From: Enterobacter chengduensis
GTDB taxonomy: Bacteria > Pseudomonadota > Gammaproteobacteria > Enterobacterales > Enterobacteriaceae
Assembly: GCF_001984825.2 (NCBI RefSeq)
Contig: NZ_CP043319.1
Coordinates: 1 to 64,000 of the forward strand
Length of the DNA stretch: 64,000 bases
Direction of reading: 5' to 3'
Shown piece by piece: positions 51,560-59,814 of this stretch (the first letter of the stretch is position 1; the number at the start of each line of letters is the position of its first letter). Both the position numbers and the translations under genes were made by a program. The notes beneath the pieces are model-generated. The model was not told where the DNA came from. It did not search any database and saw only the letters and a list, made by a program, of their open reading frames with translations.

Positions 51560-51832
51560 ATGCACACACGAAACGTCAACGTCAAAACCGCCGCTCAAGA
51601 ATCTTCCAGGAAGATGGAGGAAGAACAAAACCCTGTTTCTGTCGCGAAGGAGTGGGTGGCTCAGGCCACTGCGCTGAAAGAGGGCGTCACTGTCACCGTG
51701 TCCGATGTGTCCCGATACGGCGATGTGCAGGTGGAGATCCGCACCAACGGAACGCTTAACTGGCGCGCCTGGTCGTTTCAACCTGATTTTCTTTTTGAAC
51801 TGAAACGCAACCTGCAATACGTACAGCTGTAA
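51560..51832 (+). CDS. Small leading-region protein (90 aa)
   Basis: ATG 51560 follows AGGAGAAAACCAGG. The 90-aa protein (KEWVAQATALKEGVTVTVSD, then GDVQVEIRTNGTLNWRAWS) is soluble, alpha/beta, of unknown family. It is first in a row of four same-direction genes with short gaps up to the methylase-like gene. Confidence 0.65.
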   Translation: MHTRNVNVKTAAQESSRKMEEEQNPVSVAKEWVAQATALKEGVTVTVSDVSRYGDVQVEIRTNGTLNWRAWSFQPDFLFELKRNLQYVQL

Positions 51833-51877
51833 CCCCACGCCGGATATCCGGCATGTACTGATAAAAGGAGATAAACC

Positions 51878-52237
51878 ATGCATTTACACACGACTGATTC
51901 TTTCGCTTCTCTTGATTCCAGCGCCAGCGCCGAATCGGAAATGGCCTACTGGCTGAGCCGTGAAAAGTCCGCACTGATCGCCCCCGTGGAAATCGATGTG
52001 AACAAATTCCACGATGCGGCAGGAATGCACCCACCGATGATCAACTGGCGTTGTGACACCGCGCAGGACACTGAAACCTTCATGCTGGCAGAGATGATCT
52101 GTATGAACGTGACGGACATTTTTGTCCGTATTGGAAAGCGTTATTTCCGCGTACGTGATTACAGCAACCTGAATCACGCCGATATCGTGGCGAAGGTGAA
52201 AGCAGCATTCAGCCCTGAGAGCCAGAGCCAGAAATGA
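51878..52237 (+). CDS. Small leading-region protein (119 aa)
   Basis: AAAGGAGATAAACC precedes the ATG. The 119-aa product (SESEMAYWLSREKSALIAP-like helix, then VEIDVNKFHDAAGMHPP and VTDIFVRIGKRYFRVRDY) is a soluble protein with no known domain. It lies 45 bp after the previous gene and 87 bp before the next. Confidence 0.65.
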   Translation: MHLHTTDSFASLDSSASAESEMAYWLSREKSALIAPVEIDVNKFHDAAGMHPPMINWRCDTAQDTETFMLAEMICMNVTDIFVRIGKRYFRVRDYSNLNHADIVAKVKAAFSPESQSQK

Positions 52238-52324
52238 AAAAAGCAGGCTTACACCTGCTCCATCCACGCCGGATTTGAGCGATTCCAACGAAAAAATCCG
52301 GCTTTCACTAAAAGGAACAAACCC

Positions 52325-52588
52325 ATGCAATTCAGTGAAGTTTCGATTGTTACACCAACCGCCCTCTATGTCCAGATGCAGGAGGCTCAAAACGCGCCCG
52401 TGAAAAAGCAGGTGCGTATCAAACGCGGTGAAATCGCCTGCAATGCCCTCAGTCCGGAAATGCGGGCACTGGGGCGTCATATTGCGCACTGCCGGAAAAA
52501 GGGGCGATCCGTACGTATTCCCGCCATGCGCGGGAGCGAGTGGGGTCATGTGCTGCGCACGCTTGAACTGAGCCGCGCCTGTAACTGA
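52325..52588 (+). CDS. Small basic protein, paralogue of 54490 gene (87 aa)
   Basis: The 87-aa product ends VRIPAMRGSEWGHVLRTLEL, which mirrors IHIPALNGAEWDHVLSTLEL at the end of the protein at 54490-54732; both then close with SRA. The shared C-terminal half suggests gene duplication within the leading region. It is basic (KKQVRIKRGEIACNALSPEM) and may bind nucleic acid. AAAGGAACAAACCC precedes the ATG. Confidence 0.7.
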   Translation: MQFSEVSIVTPTALYVQMQEAQNAPVKKQVRIKRGEIACNALSPEMRALGRHIAHCRKKGRSVRIPAMRGSEWGHVLRTLELSRACN

Positions 52589-52628
52589 CAACAACGCCGC
52601 CCCTGACGGGGCGACAGGAGAAAAAAAC

Positions 52629-53459
52629 ATGACCCAGATTAGCTTTGCCGATTTCTTCAATGAGACAAAAAGGCGCGGAGCCGCCCGCCCTGTCGTGCAG
52701 ACGGCTCCGGCTGTCCAGTCAGAGCAAGTCCCCCCGCGTCTTATCAGCATCGACACTGCGCGTAAGCAGTTTATCAGTCTGTTTAACCAGACTGCCCGCC
52801 ACCTTCACCGCTGGGATGTATTCAGCGATTTTGTCAGACTTGCCGCGAGCGAACTGGATATTGCGCGGGTGAGAACGCCAGAGAGCGCGGAAAACTGCCG
52901 GAAGATCTGCGCGCGATACGATGCGGACGATATCCGCAATTTTCATGAGTTGTTCCGTCTGATGGTTTGCGCGCTGGAGGCTAAATTCCATGACTTCATC
53001 GGCTCAATTTTTATGGAGCTTGAGCTGGGGTCGGGAGGTATGGGGCAATATTTTACCCCCTATTCTGTCCAGTCAATGATGGCCAGAATGCTGGTTTCCG
53101 GCATCAAAGAGACGGTCACGCGGGAGGGTATCGCGACGATAAGCGATCCGGCCTGCGGTTCGGCAGGAATGATTATTGCCTATGCTGAATGTCTACTTGA
53201 GGCTGATATCAATCCGTCCGCGCACCTGTTCGCCAGTTGCATCGATATTGATCCGGTTGCTGCCGATATGGCATTTATCCAGTTGTCTCTTTTGGGGATT
53301 GCGGCGGAGGTGGTGACAGGGAACACGCTCACGATGCAGTTCAATCGTGTACGGTATACGCCTGTTTACTATCTCAACGACTTTGAAGCGAAGCTGAACA
53401 CTCAGCGCAGACTTAAAGCCATGATGGACTTTATGTGCGATTTATCGAAAGCCGCCTGA
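52629..53459 (+). CDS. N-6 DNA methylase-like protein (HsdM-like), no NPPY seen
   Basis: The 276-aa protein has the type I methylase layout: a helical N-terminus, GGMGQYFTPYSVQSMMARML, then motif I in ISDPACGSAGMIIAYAE and the acidic FASCIDIDPVAADMAF. After VTGNTLTMQFN, where the catalytic (N/D)PP(Y/F) motif should occur, none is found and the protein ends about 40 residues later. It may bind SAM and DNA without methylating. GACAGGAG precedes the ATG. Homologues are common in leading regions. Confidence 0.82.
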   Translation: MTQISFADFFNETKRRGAARPVVQTAPAVQSEQVPPRLISIDTARKQFISLFNQTARHLHRWDVFSDFVRLAASELDIARVRTPESAENCRKICARYDADDIRNFHELFRLMVCALEAKFHDFIGSIFMELELGSGGMGQYFTPYSVQSMMARMLVSGIKETVTREGIATISDPACGSAGMIIAYAECLLEADINPSAHLFASCIDIDPVAADMAFIQLSLLGIAAEVVTGNTLTMQFNRVRYTPVYYLNDFEAKLNTQRRLKAMMDFMCDLSKAA

Positions 53460-53466
53460 TACGGGC

Positions 53467-53490
53467 AGGGGAGGTGCTCAGCGCCTCCCG
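53467..53490. terminator. Hairpin between convergent genes
   Basis: GGGAGG and CCTCCC pair around a GTGCTCAGCG-like loop just past the methylase-like stop and within the end of the convergent HTH gene. Weak T-runs; possible bidirectional terminator. Confidence 0.4.
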
Positions 53491-53741
53491 ATGAGTCCAG
53501 CTGCTCCGGTTAGAGTCTGGATCATGGTAATTATCTTTTCTTTGGTGTTTTTCCGGTGTCCGAAGGAAGGAACAGCAGCAGCGATAGAAAGTGTTACGGT
53601 TGCCAGCTCTACTACCCGCGATACCTTTTCCGACTTCTCGTAAACTTTCCATGTTCGCAGGCTGACTCCAAGCTCTTCGGCCGCCCTGTCACTGCTCCAG
53701 TTCATACCTTTTCGCCATAAACGAAGTTCGTAACCCGTCAT
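53478..53741 (-). CDS. HTH regulator of the leading region
   Basis: The 87-aa protein starts MTGYELRLWRKGMNWSSDRA and contains the XRE-type helix-turn-helix AAEELGVSLRTWKVYEKSEK. The C-terminus is hydrophobic and may dimerise. I set the start at 53741 because the HTH family begins there; 53774 lies in the operator. Two identical 19-bp palindromes stand upstream, consistent with autorepression. Confidence 0.75.
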   Translation of the reverse strand: MTGYELRLWRKGMNWSSDRAAEELGVSLRTWKVYEKSEKVSRVVELATVTLSIAAAVPSFGHRKNTKEKIITMIQTLTGAAGLIGRR

Positions 53742-53754
53742 TTTCTGATACCTA

Positions 53755-53779
53755 AATAAGTGCAGATTCTGCACTTATT
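53755..53779. promoter_or_regulatory. Palindromic operator 1
   Basis: AATAAGTGCAGA and TCTGCACTTATT form an almost perfect 25-bp palindrome just upstream of the HTH gene. Its core AAGTGCAGATTCTGCACTT (53758-53776) is repeated exactly at 53815-53833. Confidence 0.75.
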
Positions 53780-53814
53780 TTAGTGTTTTTTTTGTGGGAA
53801 AGTATATATGAATA

Positions 53815-53833
53815 AAGTGCAGATTCTGCACTT
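53815..53833. promoter_or_regulatory. Palindromic operator 2
   Basis: An exact second copy of AAGTGCAGATTCTGCACTT, centred 57 bp from operator 1 and followed by a run of T. Likely site for the HTH repressor. Confidence 0.75.
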
Positions 53834-54489
53834 TTATTGATTTTTTTTTGTGGATTAATGTGATGCTAAATGACGACGAAAAGCATGTTGTCAGGACTGA
53901 CATCTGGGTACCTTCGGCTCCCCGTCGCTGCCGGGTCGTCGCCTGCACTTCGCGTGGTGGCCGTACGCCCACCGCGCTACGCGGAGCCGCACGCGTCTCC
54001 GTCCTGACGGATAGCAAGCGATACCTGAACCCATCCCGCTTGCAGCTGCCGTTCCGGCAGCGCCGCTCCCACTGACCGCCACGGCGGCCGCAAGGGAACG
54101 CCGGATTAACCGGCGCCTTCTGCCTTCCTGTCCGTTTCTGCCGTGAAAGCCTTTCATTACTTATGCACTCTGACAGAGCGCCTCTGTTCAGCAAGGGACG
54201 CTGACGCTTTCCGTCCAGATTTTTTCTCGCAGGCTCCAAATAATCTGTCCTTCACCCCTGCTTTCCATCGTCACCCTGTCAGGGCATTAGCGTAATGAAG
54301 GCATTTCCCTCATTGCAAGAAAACGGAAAAGGACGACGGCAGAAAAGGCCGGATGGCCTGCAAGATTTGCGTCGTAAGACGCGCAGGATATTGCCGGAAG
54401 ACTGGCAATAAAAAAGCAGGGCGGGTGCCCTGCCTGTTTACACGGGCTGCTGTAACAGCTCGTTATCACAATGACTCTGAGGAGGCACT
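53834..54489. other. Gene-free leading-region spacer
   Basis: No gene is supported. It holds a perfect 7-bp hairpin GCTGCCG/CGGCAGC at 54045-54061, related to 46017-46033 by one compensated base-pair change. Further hairpins are ATTGCC/GGCAAT near 54390-54409 and GCAGGGC/GCCCTGC at 54416-54433, the last 56 bp before the next gene. Confidence 0.55.
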
Positions 54490-54732
54490 ATGAAAGACCA
54501 GTTCATCGTCGCATGTCGCGAATACTTTGTAAAGGAGCGGGTTAAAACCCGTCATCCACGGAAAATCCGCGAAACGTTGAAACCAGACGCTATCGCGCCA
54601 CATCTGAAACAACTGGGGACATCACTTGTCCGTTGCGGGCGTATTCATAAACCGATCCATATTCCAGCACTTAACGGGGCTGAATGGGATCACGTCCTGA
54701 GTACGCTTGAGCTTTCCCGCGCGTACGCCTGA
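54490..54732 (+). CDS. Small basic protein, paralogue of 52325 gene (80 aa)
   Basis: GAGGAGGCACT precedes the ATG. The 80-aa protein has a basic N-terminus (FVKERVKTRHPRKIRETLKP) and the C-terminal IHIPALNGAEWDHVLSTLEL shared with the 87-aa protein at 52325. No known family. It follows the second structured spacer. Confidence 0.7.
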   Translation: MKDQFIVACREYFVKERVKTRHPRKIRETLKPDAIAPHLKQLGTSLVRCGRIHKPIHIPALNGAEWDHVLSTLELSRAYA

Positions 54733-54814
54733 TAACCACCGCCCTGCAACGGGGCGGTAATTTAATAACACAGTGCCGGAGTATTATCCGGCACATTTTT
54801 GGAAGGAATGGAAC

Positions 54815-55381
54815 ATGCCACACTACATATCCCGTGCGCCTCATGGCGTCACCTGTATCCGTCTTGATAACGGTGATGAAGCTCTCTTTGTGAATGGAGA
54901 ACTGATTTCCTCATGTACAGCCAGTGAACTTTATCCGCGTATTATTGCATCAGGGTTGAACCTGTCGACGGCACTTAGCTTGCCATTTAAACAGCTTACT
55001 GCTCAGGTTCCTGATAACCCTAAATGGACATGGGAGGATGTTACTGCATCGCTCGGATGGGGACAGCGTACTGAACTTAATCACAAAGTTTTGCGTTCTG
55101 TTCTGGAATGTAGTCTGAGCCATATTACGCGGAGGGATAGCGAGATTCTGAGCGAACTATGTCACGCCGAGTATGAAAGCGAATGGATCCATGAATCCGA
55201 TCTGGGTTACATCATTCGTGTTGATGCCGTCAGTTATCCGCTTCTCATTCTGAAACATCATGGTATTTCAAAAGCGGCGAGAATAGTGATTTACACTGCC
55301 ATGATAAAGGCTGACATCAGCATGGTTCATTTTACTTCATGGGGAGAAATGCTGGCAGACGTTCCGACCTTTGAATGGTAA
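54815..55381 (+). CDS. Leading-region protein with 40920-like N-terminus (188 aa)
   Basis: GGAAGGAATGGAAC precedes ATG 54815. The N-terminal part, VTCIRLDNGDEALFVNGEL then VPDNPKWTWEDVTASL, aligns with TCIELNNGEFAVYIN and VPEDEEWNWNDIADRV of the 155-aa protein at 40920. The C-terminal half is different (ESDLGYIIRVDAVSYPLLIL). No known function. It is more AT-rich than the spacer before it and is the last plus-strand gene before oriT. Confidence 0.68.
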   Translation: MPHYISRAPHGVTCIRLDNGDEALFVNGELISSCTASELYPRIIASGLNLSTALSLPFKQLTAQVPDNPKWTWEDVTASLGWGQRTELNHKVLRSVLECSLSHITRRDSEILSELCHAEYESEWIHESDLGYIIRVDAVSYPLLILKHHGISKAARIVIYTAMIKADISMVHFTSWGEMLADVPTFEW

Positions 55382-55472
55382 TTTCTATATCATCTCCCTT
55401 CTTACCAGGCTGAAAAAATATTTCATCCTGGTAAGAAAAATTTCAGTACATCACATCTTCAGGATGCAGGAA

Positions 55473-55781
55473 TTATTTCGTTGGTGATGACGAATTTTCT
55501 GCCGTCGACCTGCGATTTTTACGGGCTGGTTTGTTTTTATCAGCATCACGAACGATTTCACGAAGTGCTCTCTCACTGATTTCATACCCCGTGGTTTTTA
55601 GTGTCTCTTTAATGTCTGAGACCGTGTAACCTTTGGTTTTTACCAGTGCTAACAGGTCATCACGGATTGCATCCAGAAATTCCTTTTGTGATTTGCGCTG
55701 AGGTGTCAGATCCGGTAAACCAGCCAGAGTAACCTTTGCTAGCTCGATATCTTCATCTGAATAAAACGCCTTCTTACTCAT
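55473..55781 (-). CDS. MobC-like mobilisation accessory protein
   Basis: The 102-aa protein starts MSKKAFYSDEDIELAKVTLA and contains SQKEFLDAIRDDLLAL, a helix (YTVSDIKETLKTTGYEISERAL) and a basic C-terminus. I recognise it as similar to the MobC accessory gene lying beside oriT in IncL/M-type plasmids; the match is from memory. It points away from oriT, opposite to nikA, as in that arrangement. Confidence 0.62.
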   Translation of the reverse strand: MSKKAFYSDEDIELAKVTLAGLPDLTPQRKSQKEFLDAIRDDLLALVKTKGYTVSDIKETLKTTGYEISERALREIVRDADKNKPARKNRRSTAENSSSPTK

Positions 55782-56011
55782 CTTCTTACCCCTTTCAGAA
55801 TATTGTCATCCAAATCATAACATTGACCACTCAAAAGTGGCAGTGCTCCGCACTGCCTATGCCGTCAAATCGCCACTAGGCGAAACAGCCAGCGAAGCGT
55901 ATAATGACTCGAAAGACGGGACAGGATGTGCATTTGTAATACCGCGCACGCACGATATCACAAATGCCACCTGGTCAGGGCTCCGCCCCGACACCCGAGT
56001 AAGGAGCACAC
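55782..56011. other. oriT: Origin of transfer with nic region
   Basis: On the minus strand 55928-55917 reads CATCCTGTCCCG, which matches the nic core of IncI/IncP-type relaxases. Beside it, GCATTTGT (55930-55937) and ACAAATGC (55960-55967) form an inverted repeat, the usual relaxase/NikA binding arm. A further hairpin GGCAGTG/CACTGCC lies near 55841-55859. The region is bounded by mobC-like and nikA genes. Strand polarity of nicking is inferred. Confidence 0.8.
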
Positions 56012-56347
56012 ATGAGCGACAAAGCATCCCGAAGGGGAAGTGATAAACGGCAGAAAACCGTAATCAAGACCCTGAGATTCACGCCGGATGAAATCGAAGA
56101 GATTGAACAGAAAGCGGAAGCAGTGGGGCAAAGCGTATCGGCTTATATCCGTAACGCAGCGATGAACAGAAAGATGATTTCACTCATCGACGACAGCTTT
56201 ATGACCGAGCTTTTAAGGCTGGGGAGACTGCAAAAGCATCTCTTTGTTGAAGGGAAACGAGTGGGTGATAAGGAATACTCCACGGTCCTTGTCGCAATAA
56301 CAGAACTGTCGACCACGCTCAGAAATAAACTCATGAACAACGGTTAG
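56012..56347 (+). CDS. nikA: Relaxosome accessory protein NikA (RHH)
   Basis: The 111-aa basic protein has the RHH N-terminus KTVIKTLRFTPDEIEEIEQK, then VGQSVSAYIRNAAMNRKM, like NikA of R64. It binds the oriT inverted repeat, bends it and recruits NikB. Start at 56012 with AAGGAGCACAC. nikB begins 21 bp after its stop. Confidence 0.9.
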   Translation: MSDKASRRGSDKRQKTVIKTLRFTPDEIEEIEQKAEAVGQSVSAYIRNAAMNRKMISLIDDSFMTELLRLGRLQKHLFVEGKRVGDKEYSTVLVAITELSTTLRNKLMNNG

Positions 56348-56368
56348 CACGGAGAGAAGAACAACATC

Positions 56369-59068
56369 ATGATCCCGGTTATTCCACCGAAACGACAAGA
56401 CGGCAAGTCCTCCTTTGGGGACCTGGTTTCGTACGTTTCTGTTCGTGATGAGCCGCGCGATGATGATTTAATGGAAGCCGTTAGAGCTTCCGGAACAAAG
56501 CCAGAAATGCCGCACAGCAGCCGCTTTTCCCGTCTGGTTGACTACGCTACTAAACTGCGTGATGAGTCGTTTATCTCGCTGGTTGACGTGATGCCTGACG
56601 GCGGGGAATGGGTGAATTTTTACGGTGTGACCTGTTTCCACAATTGCACATCAATTGAAAGTGCAGCTGAAGAAATGGAGTTCTCCGCACGTAAAACGAA
56701 GTTTGCCCATAACAAAAGCGACCCTGTATTCCACTATATTCTGAGCTGGCAGTCGCACGAAAGTCCGCGCCCTGAACAGATTTACGATTCGGTCAGCCAT
56801 ACACTTTCCCGTCTCGGTTTAGCGGGCCATCAGTTCGTTGCTGCCGTTCACACTGACACGGATAACCTCCACGTTCACATCGCTGTAAATCGCGTACATC
56901 CGGAGACTGGTTATCTTAACCGTCTTGCTTACAGCCAGGAAAAACTGAGTAAGGCCTGTCGTGAACTGGAGCTCAAACATGGGTTTTCACCTGACAATGG
57001 CTGCTATGTGATTGCCCCTGATAATCGTATTGTTCGTCGTACCTCTGTTGAACGCGATCGTCAAAGTGCCTGGAAACGTGGCCGTAATCAGAGCCTGAGA
57101 GAATATATCGCTGACACGGCAATAGCTGGTTTACGGGAGTCACCGGTGACCGACTGGTCTTCTCTCCATCAGCGTTTTGCGAAAGAAGGCCTGTTCCTGA
57201 CAAAGGAGAGCGGCGAGCTAAAAGTGAAGGATGGCTGGGACAGTGAACGTCCTGGCGTTACGCTTTCTGCGTTTGGACACGCCTTTGATACCGATAAACT
57301 TATTCGTAAACTGGGTGAGTTTGTTCCTCCTGTACAGGACATTTTCTCGCAAGTTCCGGCTGTCGGCCGCTATGAACCAGACAAGATTATTATGCCGTCT
57401 CGCCCTGAACGGATGACAGAGAAAGAATCCTTATCGGACTATGCGATCGCACGTTTACGGGCGCCGCTGATTGCACTTGATCAGGATCCAACGCAGCGAA
57501 CCATACAGTCAGTGCATACGCTTCTGGCACAGTCTGGACTGTATCTGAAAGAACAGCATGACCGTCTGGTTATCTGTGACGGGTATGACTCAACGCGTAC
57601 ACCTGTCAGGGCGGAACGTGTGTGGCCTGCGCTAACGAAGGCTATTCTGGACTCGTATAAAGGAGGCTGGCAGCCGGTACCGAAAGACATTTTCCAGCAG
57701 GTTCCCCCTGCGGAACAGTTCACCGGCGGCAGTCTGGAAGCCACCCCAGTATCCGACCGGGAATGGCGAAAACTGCGAACAGGTTCGGGCCCGCAGGGGG
57801 CGCTGAAACGTGAGATTTTCTCTGATAAGGAAAGCCTCTGGGGCTATGCGGTTTCACACTGCCGTCAGGACATTGAGTCGCTTATCGGTAGTGGTGAATT
57901 TACCTGGGAACGCTGTCATGAGCTACTGGCGCGTCAGGGGCTGTTGCTGATGCGCGAGCAGCAGGGCCTGGTTGTGATGGACGCTTACAATCACGAACAG
58001 ACCCCTGTAAAGGCCAGCCACGTTCATCCTGATCTGACGCTTGCGCGTGCGGAACCCCATGCTGGTTCGTTTGTTTCGGTGCCGGCAGACATCTTTGAAC
58101 GTGTTAAGCCGGCCAGCCGTTACAATCCGGAACTGGCCGTGAGCGACCGCGATATTCCGGGTATGAAGCGTGATCCTGAATTGCGTCGCCAGCGTCGCGA
58201 AGCGCGCGCAGCTGCGCGAGAAGATCTGAAAGCCCGTTATGCAGCCTGGCGGGCTAACTGGCAGCGCCCTGATTTGCATGGCCGTGAACGTTACCAGGCG
58301 ATTCATGACGAATGCAGGATACGTAAAGCGCGCATCCGTATCGAACATCGTGACCCTCTGGTGAGGAAGCTGCATTATCATATTGCAGAGCTTCAGCGCA
58401 TGCAGGCACTGATTGCGCTGAAAGAAACCATGAAGGCTGAACGAGCTGAGCTTATCGGGCAGGGGAAATGGTATCCGCCGTCTTACCGGCAGTGGGTTGA
58501 AGCTGAAGCGGTGAAAGGTGACAAGGCTGCGATATCGCAGCTGAGAGGATGGGATTACAGGGATCGTCGTGGTAATGCGGTGAAATCTACAACAGACAAC
58601 CGATGTGTCGTTATCTGTGAGCCAGGCGGAACGCCGATGTATTCCGGTGTTCCTGGCCTGCGGGCTTCACTGAAGAAGAACGGTCGCGTCCAGTTCCGCG
58701 ATCCGGAGACAGGCCGCCATATTTGTACCGACTATGGCGACAGGGTTATTTTCCGGAACAGTGGCGATTACGATGCGCTTAAGCGGGATATGGTCAAAGT
58801 CGCGCCGGTTCTCTTCAGCCGTTCTCCGAGCGTCGCGATGGCTCCGGAAGGGAATAATGAACAGTTCAATACAGCTTTTGCCAAAATGGTGGCATGGCAC
58901 AATGTGAACCACCGTGATGAAGGTGAATACCAGATCTCGCGACCGGAGGTCGACCAGGTGCGTGTTGAAAGCGAGATGCGCTTTGCTGAAATGACGAATC
59001 AGGGGAGTAATACAGAAGCTGTGCGCAATGAGTCAGGACCAAACTGGAAACCACCTTCACCGTTATAA
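56369..59068 (+). CDS. nikB: MOB-P relaxase NikB
   Basis: The 899-aa protein has the relaxase motifs: an early SYVSVRDEP (motif I Tyr at about residue 22) and the metal-binding AAVHTDTDNLHVHIAVNRVHP (motif III) near residue 165. Size equals IncI1 NikB. The C-terminal two-thirds contains three repeated blocks (around residues 200-310, 355-460 and 490-600) of the form SLxxYAxxxxR...LARQGLxL...VSxFxRVxPAxRY. It cleaves oriT, stays bound to the 5' end and pilots the strand into the recipient. Confidence 0.94.
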   Translation: MIPVIPPKRQDGKSSFGDLVSYVSVRDEPRDDDLMEAVRASGTKPEMPHSSRFSRLVDYATKLRDESFISLVDVMPDGGEWVNFYGVTCFHNCTSIESAAEEMEFSARKTKFAHNKSDPVFHYILSWQSHESPRPEQIYDSVSHTLSRLGLAGHQFVAAVHTDTDNLHVHIAVNRVHPETGYLNRLAYSQEKLSKACRELELKHGFSPDNGCYVIAPDNRIVRRTSVERDRQSAWKRGRNQSLREYIADTAIAGLRESPVTDWSSLHQRFAKEGLFLTKESGELKVKDGWDSERPGVTLSAFGHAFDTDKLIRKLGEFVPPVQDIFSQVPAVGRYEPDKIIMPSRPERMTEKESLSDYAIARLRAPLIALDQDPTQRTIQSVHTLLAQSGLYLKEQHDRLVICDGYDSTRTPVRAERVWPALTKAILDSYKGGWQPVPKDIFQQVPPAEQFTGGSLEATPVSDREWRKLRTGSGPQGALKREIFSDKESLWGYAVSHCRQDIESLIGSGEFTWERCHELLARQGLLLMREQQGLVVMDAYNHEQTPVKASHVHPDLTLARAEPHAGSFVSVPADIFERVKPASRYNPELAVSDRDIPGMKRDPELRRQRREARAAAREDLKARYAAWRANWQRPDLHGRERYQAIHDECRIRKARIRIEHRDPLVRKLHYHIAELQRMQALIALKETMKAERAELIGQGKWYPPSYRQWVEAEAVKGDKAAISQLRGWDYRDRRGNAVKSTTDNRCVVICEPGGTPMYSGVPGLRASLKKNGRVQFRDPETGRHICTDYGDRVIFRNSGDYDALKRDMVKVAPVLFSRSPSVAMAPEGNNEQFNTAFAKMVAWHNVNHRDEGEYQISRPEVDQVRVESEMRFAEMTNQGSNTEAVRNESGPNWKPPSPL

Positions 59069-59112
59069 GCATTCGGGGACCAGATGGAATTTAGCCCGCA
59101 GATAAGAAATAA

Positions 59113-59136
59113 AAAAGGCCGCAAATGCGGCCTTTT
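59113..59136. terminator. Bidirectional terminator
   Basis: AAAAGGCCGC AAAT GCGGCCTTTT is a perfect 10-bp stem with A- and T-runs on both sides, between nikB and the convergent small gene. Confidence 0.85.
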
Positions 59137-59338
59137 AAACTTTTAGAGGATGTTTTATGTCATAACAAGCGACAACGCCCGTGACTACATGGAACGCAAG
59201 CAATACATAGGCAAAGCCGCATGATGTCCAGAAGACAGCAAAACTATCATCAGCACCTATGAAAGAAGCGAAAATAAAGAATAACTGAAGTGAGCAACCT
59301 GCAATAGATAAAACCAGTGTCTGTTTAGGAATGTTCAT
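59135..59338 (-). CDS. Small two-pass membrane protein (67 aa)
   Basis: The 67-aa product has two hydrophobic segments (LVLSIAGCSLQLFFIFASFI and FWTSCGFAYVLLAFHVVTGV). It is isolated between two strong terminators, so it has its own promoter. Family unknown; it could be an entry-exclusion or bacteriocin-immunity-like protein, but there is no direct evidence. Confidence 0.5.
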   Translation of the reverse strand: MNIPKQTLVLSIAGCSLQLFFIFASFIGADDSFAVFWTSCGFAYVLLAFHVVTGVVACYDIKHPLKV

Positions 59339-59449
59339 TCTCTGCCCCCTGTTTTATCAATCATACTTATCAATTTCTCGTACTGCCAGCAGAACGGGAT
59401 AGTGTGAATCTGTGCCCAATCCGGAGGGTAGCATAATCAGGTCAAAAAA

Positions 59450-59471
59450 AAGGCCGCTTTCGCGGCCTTAT
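59450..59471. terminator. Terminator between small genes
   Basis: GGCCGC TTTC GCGGCC flanked by A-run on the left and TTATTT on the right; it resembles the one at 59113. Confidence 0.75.
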
Positions 59472-59741
59472 TTAGTTGAATGCGATGCGTGGGACTAATT
59501 CCCATTCAGCATGGTCTTTCTTTAAAACACATTTGTATTCAGAACCATCGTGTTTTATCTGCAACCCAACAGTATAAAGCTTCTCGCCATCGGAGCAGGC
59601 GTACACCTTCTGCTGGTTCGTGAGGAGGATGTTACGGATTTCAGTCAGCTGCGCCACGGCATCGGTGTCGATAACGGGCTGGGGCGCTGCAGCGGCAACG
59701 CATGAAAAACCAAAGAGGGCGGCAAATAGTAGTTTCTTCAT
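59472..59741 (-). CDS. Exported protein, possibly DUF1496
   Basis: The 89-aa product has a Sec signal peptide (MKKLLFAALFGFSCVAAAAP) and a mature part with two cysteines in CSDGEKLYTVGLQIKHDGSE...C, which I weakly associate with DUF1496. It lies upstream, in the sense of gene order, of the transfer genes but transcribed with them in the same direction after trbC. The function is unknown. Confidence 0.55.
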   Translation of the reverse strand: MKKLLFAALFGFSCVAAAAPQPVIDTDAVAQLTEIRNILLTNQQKVYACSDGEKLYTVGLQIKHDGSEYKCVLKKDHAEWELVPRIAFN

Positions 59742-59814
59742 TTCATTTCCTTCATTTCTATATCATTTTGTTTATCGGCAGCTGTTCCTGAAACAAGACA
59801 ATTTTTTTGAACTA

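Noticed and set aside
53848..54157. ORFs in the spacer before the 80-aa gene
   Set aside because: They cover conserved hairpin DNA on both strands with no RBS or recognisable protein.
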